From Acanthaster planci (taxonomy: Eukaryota; Echinodermata; Asteroidea; Valvatida; Acanthasteridae), in assembly GCF_001949145.1 (NCBI RefSeq), contig NW_019091364.1:2618147-2682146 (forward strand): a stretch of 64,000 bases of DNA, written 5' to 3'. How positions within the stretch are numbered: position 1 is the first letter of the stretch; each line of letters starts with the position of its first letter. The notes beneath the pieces are model-generated. The model was given only the letters and a program-made list of their open reading frames with translations, did no database searches and had not been told where the DNA came from. Positions 34,317-46,200 of the stretch are shown one piece after another. The translations under genes and the position numbers were made by a program.

Positions 34317-37112
34317 CACTAAATTTGATGTTGTCGGATCATATCAAGCACCAACGATGGCATGAATATTCAACTTCCTATTCTGCAGTACACAATGTTT
34401 TAGGGATGCAGATTACCAGCGAAAAATTGCGGCGACGATCATAGGGTACAAAGAGGGCTTATGGTTGCAAAACAGGTGGTGGGTAGCAGGTGTGCGCTGC
34501 TCTCTGGCTATGGACATACCGGGTATGTCAGAAAGCGGTATTTGGCCAGACGTTGTAGCCCGGGCAGTTCAAACTCCTTCTGTGTCCTTCCTCCATGGTT
34601 ACTGTAAGTTATGTAATCTCATAATTTCCCACGGTTAAGTCCAATCCGTGCTCGCTTGGCACAAATTCAACATAGTGATGGTGTTACTGCCTGCTGTCTT
34701 CATGGTCTTGATGGTATTTTGGAGCATTATTAAAACCAAAGCCAGCTACAAGAAAGTCCAAAACTTTCAGTGTCAATATTAACGGGCAAACACACCTGGA
34801 AGAGACATATACTTTGTTCCTATATTATAATTATCGCATTATAATTATCGCTGTAACTGTTTTATCGTAGTATTGGAAATTATGAATTTTGCATTGCCAG
34901 TGAGTTCCCAATCGACAATATTCACCCAGGTAATCAATAACTTATGGCCAGGGATAAGTTTTATTAAAACAGAGAAAAATTCTGCATGTTTCTGTAAGTT
35001 TTGATAATGTTTAATAAAAGGTGTAATTTTTCCGAAATTTGGAAATTCTTCTTGACCATTTGTAACTTCTCCTTGACCATGTTCGTCATTACCTACCATC
35101 TATCTCTTTAACAGTTATTTCTAATGCCACCCTGCCCTTGGATATCGATTGCTGGGTTCCTGTATGTCAATTTTGAAATGGCCACAGGTGTCTAAAGGCA
35201 CATTTTAATTGCGAAAATGCCAAGCGTTTTTCGGAGTCAAAATTAGTGCTTCTGTGCTGAAAAACTTGAAAAATGAGGCTATTTTGTTTCCTCTGAAAAC
35301 AAAATCATTCCTTTTGTCTTTATTTATTCGTAAACAAAGTGCTTTAAAGGCCACTGTAGAAACCATTTCTCGATATCGCAATAAGAGAGACTCCACCTCC
35401 GCTCGCATACGGTGTGCACGCAGATTTTCTAAGGTATCGTAGAGGAAATAAATTGAACCACAAACAACATTTTATGAATTAAGTTAAAAAATAAGAGTTG
35501 AACAACAGCGAGGATAGGATAATTCTAGAAGGTGAGCGAGCAATCTTTATTTCGATCGGAAAATGTGATAACTACCGCGATAGTGTAGAGTAACCCATCA
35601 TACATGTAGGGGCATGTAAATTCGTTCGGTCTGTCCAATCTGTCAGGGGGGGGGAAGGGACATTTCTTGAGCTAAGGGAGCCTTTCCCATCCCTTCTCTC
35701 AGATTTGAAATTGAGGGGAAAAAAACCAAATCACTTTACCGTAAACCCACCGCATTTTCCAGTCCTATAGGGTTTTTGCGCACGGTGTCAAGTGGCTTCC
35801 GTATAGGGAACTCTTTCCAAGTTGAATTTTGAAAGTGGCCCGGGCATGATATGAGTGGCCGATTGATATCTAAACCGTCAGCTTAAAGTTACTGGTTTTA
35901 ATTAAACAACTTTGATACAATGTATGCTCGAGTCATTAATATCATAGCGCGAAGTTACTGTATGGGAAGTAAACTGTGGCAAGACTAATTGGATCAGCAT
36001 TGTGCCAAGGCTTGAAAATTGCCTCCCATGTGATTATGATTAGTCCAGCTGTTGGGTGCTGAAATTGTAATGGCTTGAATTTTTCATAATTCTGGGGAAT
36101 TACAACATGGTAATAAAACCAGTGCACACTGCTTTGTCAAAACGCACAATTGGGCCAAATTAGCAAACTCAACGATCGCTGACCTCCAGTGTAACAAGAG
36201 GTCAGAAATTTGAAAAAGTTGGATCCAAGAGCATCAGGGGAACCTGTTGGTATGTATGTATATGTATCAAAGGCTATGAGAATTGGTTTCCAAGAAAAAG
36301 TTGACCACTGTGGCATTTTACAATGCCTGTTTGGAGTTGTGAAATCAATAACTTCGGATGAGGATTTGCATGGGCCTAGCTGTGAAAAAAAAAGATTGTT
36401 GGTGGTTAGATAACTTCTAAGAGTTTCGTATGTTTTTAGATGAAACTCTTTTTATCCAGGACGTCTTTTAAAGGAACCAAGAAATGAATTTTTCTTAGAA
36501 TCACTTTTGTGTATCTCTGTACTCTTCTTCCATGTGTGAAGGCTGTTGGACATCTTTTTTGAGTTACATGAAGTGAACGGTGCACTTTTTCAAACATTAA
36601 GAACTGACCAAGCATTTCTGGACAAGTGAGGGCGCTTTTGCTTTGATGTAAATCCAGGAAAACATGGTTCAGGTTGCATGTTTTCATGTTTGAATTGTGA
36701 ATCCCATATTTGCTGGGAACATTTCTGTGAAAAGGATGTTTGCTGGATTATTGCCATATACCGGTACATGTACTTACTCAGCAACAAATTGCCAAAGAAA
36801 ATTAAATCTGCCATAGCAGTGGTTACAAAACTCTAGAAATTTTCTGTGCACAAATCAGTGCAACGATTGAGATTCAGTGCCTTGGATGACATCATAGTTC
36901 TAACATGAATATGCAAATATGCATTAGCATAAAAACCAAAACACATCAAAATATGGGTTAAAAAACTGCAACACCACAATTCAAAATCAGGTTAATTGAG
37001 GCCCAAAGATGGAATTTCAAGGATTTTAGTAAAATTTATAAAAATATTTCTATTTCCTGGTTCTTTTAAGCAAGTTGTGAATGTGCTTTGTCTACATCAA
37101 TTTATTTTGCAG
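34317..37112. other. Non-coding stretch, probably 5' intron of the SLC23 gene
   Basis: AT-rich with no recognised gene, domain or clear repeat. If the non-coding exon near 33.4 kb is real, this is its intron. Confidence 0.4.
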
Positions 37113-37145
37113 ATTCAACAAGTATAGAAAGAAAAAATCCCCATC

Positions 37146-37226
37146 ATGTCCTCGCAAGTGTATAGTGACGAAGCTCGGATCTACCCCAGCATATCTGTAG
37201 TAGAAAACAGAACAGACGATATACAG
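37146..37226 (+). CDS. SLC23A: SLC23 coding exon 1: start codon
   Basis: An 81-base coding part encodes [20 protein letters not shown] then NRTDDIQ. It lies after an acceptor TTTTGCAG ending at 37112 and before a strong donor ATACAG/GTAAGA. An in-frame TAG lies seven codons upstream of the ATG, supporting the start. Phase 0 matches the next exon. There is no homology support for such a variable N-terminus, so the assignment rests on splice sites, phase and position. Confidence 0.65.
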
Positions 37227-40200
37227 GTAAGACTGAGGGTTGTTCAACATTATTATAGGTAGCTTTATATATGGTTTCAAGGGCAGATTCAGAGCCTGGT
37301 TTTGGGGAGGACATCAAATCTTTATACATGTAGGATCTTGCTCATGTGATCGTACGGCCTTTTTGAGGTATGAGGCTAAACTTGGGGTTTTGGACATGCT
37401 TGGGAGGACTTCAGGGAGACAAGATACACTTTACATGTAGTTCCTGAGAGTTGTCGTCCACTCTTTTTATTTGACAAAAACCAAACAAAATTTGCCTTTT
37501 AACTTCGGCCCCTCCACCCATAGGGAAAATTCTCAAAAGTATTTAACTTCTCTGTGAAGTTCCAACAGTTTATTCCAACACTTTCTGAAATCCAGTCTTA
37601 AGAAGTTACTTCAAACTTCTTTGACTTCCGAAACACAACTATCGAAAACTTGATATCTTTGGCAATCCCAAATTCGAAACCAGTATTTGTCCTTTTGTTT
37701 AGTGGCAGTCGATAGCAACCCAAAATTCTTTTGTGAGTTCGCTCAATTGTAGCAGCGCTGTTGTGGCCAAGCTGGTCGGCAAGGAAATACCGGCACTTTA
37801 TTGACAGGAAATTGATTGCGATACCGGTTTTGGTCACTTCAATGGAAGGATATCCTGGATTTGGCCTCTCTCAAAATTGAAGTGGGCCAAGGGTTGAAGG
37901 TTGGAAGGTTGGGCTTTCCAAGCTGCAACAGTCACTGTTCCATGGGTCCAGAGGTGTGTATAGGAACAAGCCTGGAAGGGATGATTTCAAAATTCACCAG
38001 GATCAAGGTATACATGTACGTACATGTAGTGTAGTGAGCTCAGTTTTAAGTCACCAAAACACAATTTTTTTTTTTCAAGCATTAGGCCATGAATGAGTCA
38101 TGGGGCCTGTTATGGTTGAAAAAGAGGCTAGACTAGCGAAGCATTTATTTTTCAAGTGCAGTGCTCTTTTTTTCTAATGTGGTACCTGTATAACTTGTTT
38201 TGCAGGGGGGGTATCTGGGGGCACTTGCCTTACATTGTAAAATGTACGTGTATGGTACTGCAGTGCATATTGCATTGCCTCAGCTATGTGCTCCAGTAAG
38301 TAAGAGGTTAGCCGGACATGGGTTTTTGTGTGTCTAGAGGGTGTGGGAGAACAATAAATGGGTTACTGGAACCACCCCCTTCCACCCACAGAGAACCAAC
38401 GACCTCTTGCTAAAAGCAGAGGGTGGTGTACTCATAGGGGTGTGTACACATACATGTACAAACCGGAATATCTACTTGCGTTTTCAGCCCATTGTTGAAT
38501 TCCGACTCTGGGCAGTGGTGCAATGACACAAGGGCTCTATTGTTGTCGGACTCTGACCTGTCATCTTTTCCGACAACGTTCTTTAGACATAAACGTGTGC
38601 TTGTTTTGGGAGGGGATCAATATGTTAAAGGGACTCAGTGCCCTGACCTTGAAAACACAGCTGCGTTGGCACGGCTGGATTGTTGACATGGATAAACAGC
38701 AACAAAAGGAGTTGCCAATTGTTGTCGCTTACTCGAATTCCGGATACATTTTCAGCTGGCCGACTAGTTTCCAAGAAATTCCCTTGTGATTTTTTTTCCC
38801 TTTTTCACGGCCCAGACTCTTCACACCAACAAAACAGGGGCACCTTGTTCCAGTTAGCCATTTGTGAGTTAAATTTGAATAAAATCTGGTACACTGAGTA
38901 ATCTGAGTGCACATGCATGTAAACATAACGATTTGAATTCCCCAGACTAAAGACACCGTTGCTATACCGCCGTGATTCGGGTCAAGGTTACTCCTAGACG
39001 TGAGAAGCTATTACAGTGATTATAATGTACAATTGTGGGCATTTTTGCAACTGATTTTTCACTTATTGACTGTTCCTTAACAATCTGCTGGTTGGTACAG
39101 CTGAATAGTTGGATATTCGATTGAATTGAAGGTCGAATATTCGAATAGTGAATCGTTTGAATTGACTCAGCCCTACTGTAACTCGCAAAAGGCTTACTGT
39201 ATCTCAATACACATTGTGCAAATGTGTTGATTTTTTTGTTTGACGTTTCTTCCCGAATCCTGTGACTATAATGAAAAGTAACATACCGGTAAATGTCCTA
39301 CGACATGTAGCAAACCTCTCTTAAACTGAAGTTTGGAATTTTCATGTAAAGTTACAGAGGTGCTTCAGGAAGTCTGTCAATGGGCTCCGAATTTCTAAAA
39401 AAAAGGAGACATTCAAGATGGATCAGTAAGTTTCTTGGAATCACCCTGAATGTGTTACCCTGGATGTGTTGTGTTCTCTGCCATTAATTTTCGGGGAAAC
39501 TGATGATGGATAAATTTTGTCAGAAATGGTTTGAGAACCTTGTTAATGAACCGGTACTGGTACATTCATTCATTCGTTTTGGTTTATTTGTTTAACCCTC
39601 CTATGCAAAGATGCATTCTTGACACCGTTGTCGGATCCGTCAAAATCAGTCATATTCCCATATGTGTCTGTGTACTGGGGGAAATCAAGTGCAAGGAATT
39701 TGACTGTTTTTGACAGTTACAGTAGAAACAGGGTTAAATTAAAAACGTGACCAAATACATATACATAAAGTCCAGATGTTTAAACGATTTGGTGTACGAT
39801 AAAAGAGACAATTACTGCTAGAATAAAATAGACAGCAAAAATTACTACTCGCAAATGGACCATAAAAAATTAAAATCTGTAAATACATTTAGAATATTTA
39901 ATTAGTACAGTACATAAAAATGATTTACCACGAACCCTCCCAAATACATGTAATTACAACAAGCACATGCCTAGAATAAATACATGTAACAAAAAGTAAG
40001 ACATTATATGAGAGTGTACGTCCATGTAGATACAGTAGCAATCGGTTTGTAGCAGTATTTTTGGTTTCACGCTTCAAAATGCTCAGAAATATGCTAGAAC
40101 AACTACAGAGTAGAAGAGCAGTCGCAATCGGTTTGTAGTAGTATTTTTGGTTTCACTCTTAAAATGCTCAGAAATATGCTAGAACAACTACAGAGAAGAG

Positions 40201-43200
40201 CAGTCGCAATCGGTTTGTAGTAGTATTTTTAGTTTCACGCTTAAAATGCTCAGAAATATGCTAGAACAACTACAGAGAAGAGCAGTCGCAATCGGTTTGT
40301 AGTAGTATTTTTAGTTTCACGCTTAAAATGCTGAGAAATATGCTAGAACAACTACAGAGAAGAAGAGCAAGTACAACCATCCAACTTTTCTGGGCCCTTT
40401 ATGCCCCATTGCAAGTGTGTCCAACATGTAATAGTTATCCCATTGTGTGGAAATACCCACCTACTAGTACTGTACATTCGTGTAATGTTTGTATAAGCCC
40501 AGTAATAATTAAGAATTGCTTCAATAAATTTGCTCAATTCATTCAAACGCCTTCAAAAAGCCATCACAACTAAATTCAAGCAAGAAAAATGGTCCGACGT
40601 TTAACAACCAGCTTGTCGGAAGTTTTGGAAGCTCACTTCATGCATGTGCGTGCACAGGTTTGTTGGCACAGGTGTGTGCATTTTCAAGGTACCGGTAATG
40701 CGGCAACCTGTGCCTGTGCACAGTTTCATTTTGAGTGGCAGGACTGTTTTTTTTACATAAATGTATTGCGTCCAATTTTTTTTGTGTGTCCAGTTCATAT
40801 ACATGTATATGTACATGTACCGTACAGTTTTGCCTTTGGTTCAGTACAGTTTTCAGTTTCCAGATAACAGATCAATTGGTGTATACATGAACATGTATGT
40901 ACATGTAGCACAGAACAGGCACGGTACAGTGCCTGTATGCCTCCAGCCTCTGGCTGTAGCTGGCAGATCAGTTGCTTTGGCATTTCAAAATTTTATCCTA
41001 AACGTTGGAGAGAGCAGGAGAAAGTATTCGGATTCAAAATATTTTTTTTAAAGGAAAGCCACCATACTCCTTCCCCCCCCCCGAAGAACTTGCACCGAGA
41101 AAGAAGCGTACAGTGCAAGTTGATCAATTCTGCAGAGAATTCATGAAGCATCAGGATATTTAAATCTTACTAGATTTGATCACATCTGTCAAACCAGGAA
41201 ATCAAAAGTAAGGGGAACTTATGTCAGTCATCAATAAAAACCATTTAAGTGGGCACTACGAACTTCTGAACCACTCAAAAGTGTGCTCTTACCTAAAACT
41301 TACGCATGTTCCTGTGTTGCACTTGTTAAAAGTTAGACACACACTCGAACCTGTTGTCTCATGACGGACAAAGTTGTAGGTGGCTGAACCAAACGCCTTG
41401 TTGATGAGACGACTCTTGCTGGACATCTGTATCGATGGAAGTTGCGCAGGCTGTGCTGTCGGTACAGTAATTTGCTGCTCTAAGTTGAAAAAAAGGGAAA
41501 TGTTCTGCCTCAAGTTCAAACATTTTCGCTCCTGCTATCCCTCCTCCCGTGCCCACCTACAGGAGGACGACCCGCCCAACGAGACGAAGGAGAAAAATGG
41601 TGGGGCTTCTGTGGTGGAGGTGGAGGCCAACGCCAACGCCGTCAGCCTGGAGATGGGCGAGATCGGGGCAGAGACTGGGGCCGAGCAGGAGGCCGATGTG
41701 AAGGAAAAGGCGCAGGCCATCCTGAAGGAACTGAGAGGGGATCTGACTTACGCCATCGAGGACGTGCCTCCCTGGTATAACTGCCTACTGCTGGGTTTTC
41801 AGGTGAGTCAGCAAAGCTCATTGCATTTAGCTCATCCAGAGTTGTACTCAAGTTCTCTGTGAGTACTTCTCTGTGAGTACTTCTCTGTGAGTACTTCTCT
41901 GTGAGTACTTCTCTCTTATTACATTATTGAGCTGTTTGTTTTGAATGCAGAGAAATATTAAGAGTAGATAGAGAATGAAGAAAACTCAGTGGACTTGTTG
42001 ATTTATACAAATACTTTTTACACACTTGGAACTTCTTTGTTGCAAATTCTGAAATACGTTAACGCCCTCAGTCATAATCCTACGGTATTTAGCACTTCCT
42101 TGGTCAGTGTAGATCTTTTCACATGTCAGAATTGGCCATCCTGTGCCGTTCCCTTTCAAAATTTGAGGGGCGCATTGGCATGTAGATACTTTTAGCGCCA
42201 TACCCTTTTCCACAAATTCTCAGTCTACAGGTACGTGCCTTCAAAGCTCCCAGCACCTCGTACAAATACCAGCTTTCTATAAACTTGTCAAGGCCCGGTA
42301 CTTTCGTGTTGAGGACCATTGATTTTCAATCTAGAAACTTATCGGAACTGCCATGGTTTACTTTTCTGAACGTTTTTCCCCTGAATTTCAAACAGATCGT
42401 CCCCAGAAGTCTTCTTTAATTAATTATCTCCAGAGGTTCAAAATGAAGTTCAGAGAATTTCAATTTGAAGTCCTGAAAAATGAAGCAGTTCTAACTTTTT
42501 TATCGGTAGGGAAGGCCGTGCCCTGAAAATTTTCTGTCAAAGACTAACCGCATTTGTCCGCTGAAGGGTACCCCCTCAAATTTTTTATTTGCTTGATCTG
42601 CCACAGTTGACCTGAGGCGTGACTAGTTATTTGAACCGTAAAAGGATTGATCAAACAAAAATTGGCCTTTGGCTGTCCTGCCCAGAAATACAAGAGGACG
42701 GTTCACCAACTTAGGTGCAAACATTTATCGTTGGCTTTGCCCTGCTTTGTTGAACATAGTACCTGTTTGCATCTCAAGGCCAAGTATCACTTACACATTG
42801 TTGACTCTGCTGTTGGATGGTAGTACTGAATTGACATCCATGCCTTCCATTGAGTCCATTGATGAGCCTAGTGTAGAGGCTTTTGTGAAAGGTATTACTC
42901 ACAATGAATTGATAATGATAATAATAATAATGATAATGGAGATTTGTGAAGCGCATGTATCCACCTAATGAAAGGCGCTCAAGGCGCCAGATGCACAGAA
43001 AAATAACAACAAATATGTATTAAATATGCAGTAAAAAATGCAAATACTGAACATATACTAGAATTAGTCTTACATAAACAAAGAAAAATTAATGAAACAC
43101 TAATTAAATGCCTGAGCCATGGTGATGGGTCTTCAGGGATGTCTTGAATGAATGGAGTCAAAATTGCCATATAGGATCACAGTAATTTGTAGCACCCAGG

Positions 43201-46200
43201 CCTTGTAAGTTTGTGCCATTTTTTTAAAAAGAATTACATCCATAGCTTTGCAGTGTAGCAGGTCCAGCCCCTTCCATATAATAGAGTTGATGTGCAATAA
43301 GCCATTTGTGAGATAAAATTTGAATAAAATCTGGCACACTGAGTTATTTGATTGTGCACAAATGTAACAATTTTAATTCCCCAGACTAAAGACGTTGGTG
43401 CTATACCTCGTGATTCGGGACAAGCTTTTTGCATAGCTACCACCATCTCTGGAATGGACTGGTTCCTTTGTGCCCTTCTTATCCATTGGGAAGAGTGTAT
43501 TGTGCAAGGCGTCTCTTGTGTAACTAAGCAAAAGCTTGCCCCAAATCACGAGGTATAGCAACAGTGTTTTTAGTATGGAGAATTCAAATGGTTATGTTGT
43601 GTGAAAAGAGGATGGTGCTTTCCCATTCAGTGACACTTCGTCTCTGGTGACTTGCAATAACTCCTTGTTGGAGTTTGTAAACTCTCACGTTTTTTATGTC
43701 CGAAAATTTTGATTATGGGCGAACATAAGAACGAGACCAATCATTTGGTTTATTTGTCGGTTGACTGGTGGTGTGGGTAGAGGACTGTTTTTCAAGTCCT
43801 CTTGAATTTAAAGAGCTCAGTGTACCAGATTTTATTCAAAGGTCACTCGCAAAAGGCTTGTTGGATGTCTTGTGGCACTGTAAAAAAGAGGTCCACTTCA
43901 CATACAATTTGAGGAGTGGGTTTTGATTTAAAGTACAGAAGCAATGTGATGCTAGGCTAACAGACCTATACCTGTAATTAACTGTATCGTTTTCACATTT
44001 CGTGAGATTTGAAAATGAATCCCCTGAGAGGATAAAAGAATTTCTTATTCCCAGGTTAACTTTCAATTTCAATGCACTTTAATGGACTCCGGTGTTCTTT
44101 TAAGCCTCTTCAAGTTCCTCAGGAGACTGATTTTATTTTTGGCAACTACATGGACGTGTAGGATGGGGAGGGTGGCCCCAGTTGTGGGGGATTTGGGTTT
44201 TATAAAGTTTCTTTGCATTGTTCAGTTTCTTGACACAAATATGCTACTGTACTAGAAAGTTTACACCGGTAAGCTTTAAAATTGTGGGCTAAATTTGGAT
44301 GTACTTACTGTACATCTGGTACAACGAGTTTTTAAAATTAATGTGAACCTAACGATATGAATTCTGCACTGTTGCTATACCTCGTGATTCACGTTTGCAT
44401 TTTGGGCTCGCACCATAGAACATCATAGCGAGCGTGTGTAGGCAGCCCCTTTATCCATTAGTGGCATTGGGAGGTGAGGGGATGGGATCCGGAGGGGCTT
44501 TGTACGTGCCGAAAAGTCACGCACAGAAAGGCATTATTGTCAGCACAGGCAGGTTCATCTGGGCTCAGATCCACACTGACAATGGGAATGGGTGTGGACG
44601 GATGTGGGCCTCAGTCTGTAGGAACCTGAACTGCTATTTGTGATAAATTTGAGCACCCACTTTCACTTTTGAGCTCTTTGAGAATTCAAAGGATGTACAT
44701 TTACAGTGTTATTGTACATCCTGTTGTGAAGTTCCGCACGTACGAGTTCATGTCACATTTTCTGACATCTACATGTATCCCTATGTGTAAAACCTGTCAT
44801 GTTATTAATTTTTCAGTCCACTGAAGTGCGCGCTGAAATGCACTTGATAATGATAACGATTTAGTAAAAACAAGGATCAGATAAGATCTGCATAACAGGA
44901 AGTGTCGTGTGTACTTTGCAGGCCGATGAACCATTCTTTGCTGCTACATGTAACTTCATTGTCTTCAACCGTACAGTCCCGGTTCACTGACTCGATGAGC
45001 TTGATGCTTTGTTCGCTGTTTTGTATGCGAGAAGAAGTCCGTTTTACTCCACAAATCCCCAGGCTTTCCAGGTCCTTGGAAAGCCACCGGGGAGGGGGTG
45101 TTTGGGAGGAAGGTTGACAGATTAACAAGACGGGGAAATGATAAATCCCCTCCAGTTATCTCACATAGGGGGTGGGGGGTTGCTGCACCCTGAAAATTCA
45201 AGGAACGCATCACCAGTTCCCCACACTGTGAAGGATTGGGGAACTTTCCACAGGAAGATTCAAGCAGGGCCCAATATACCGGGGTAGCACCATTTGTTAA
45301 CCGTGAGTAGAAATGTTGTGTGACAGCAACTCGTGCGGAGCTGCCTGAAGCACCATTTCATGGACACCAAACGAATGCGCAAGCTGGATCACGGCGCTCT
45401 CTGTCGTCACGGCACCGATTTGGGCGAATGTTTCCTATGTGGTTGAGCTTGCTTTAAGCTGTGTGTACTGCTTAAAATGGAAAGTCTCGGTGAAATGCAA
45501 ATGTACTATTGATGGAGGCCCCGTGAGCAGAAAAAATTGACTGTCAAAACACTGACATGTGACAGCATAATTTCAAAGGGGCATTCCCATTTGCCAAGCA
45601 TTGTACGCATGCGCACATATTTAACGGGTACCTTTCAGGTGTCTGTTGGAACAAGAGCATTGTACGGACGTACATTCCACGCTACCAGCAGCGTATTAGC
45701 TTTATTCTTTGGTGATGCCAGTGTATTCAATTTACATGTACTGGGTACATGCCAAAAGCCTTTCATTTCCTACGAGTATATTATACTCGTAGTGGGCAGT
45801 CAGCGTGTTAAACAGTGCTCAGAAATGGGGCCCTATTCTTACCAGTATACATGAATTTATGGCCCTATAAAGTTGTGCTTTGCCCCCATGGAGCCACAAG
45901 GGACTAGGATGGTAACATACACGTAGAAAAAAAAGAATTAAAACCAGGGGGGAGGGAGGCCAAAGCTTTCTAAGCCCCCCCTATTGCACGGAGTTGTCTT
46001 TTGCCCATTTGAACCCTTTGTATCCTTGTCGGAATAAAATTCCAGTCCACTTTTGTTCAACAATGGTGATCTGAATCTGCCAATCTTTCTGCATTAAAGT
46101 GCCGTTTCCAAAGTGTTTCGATTGGCTGTGGAAACTGTACGCAATTTGACGGACATCTACAGTAGGATTTGTTTCCCGATTCCCAAAGGTTTGTCTTTGC

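Larger units (their letters stand above)
37227..41562 (+). other. SLC23 intron 1
   Basis: Contains a foldback-element copy (38855-39196), a four-copy 83-bp tandem array (40030-40370), several TACATGTA runs (38010, 40800, 40890) and no recognised nested gene. Confidence 0.6.

Noticed and set aside
33606-34444. Open frames of more than 200 codons across the N run
   Set aside because: They are made of unknown bases in the assembly gap.
40030-40370. CRISPR-like array
   Set aside because: The units are continuous tandem repeats without unique spacers, in an animal intron.
41380-41562. An upstream in-frame ATG extending SLC23 exon 2
   Set aside because: It requires ignoring a good acceptor (ACCTACAG), and the encoded residues look non-coding; a better start exon was found at 37146.
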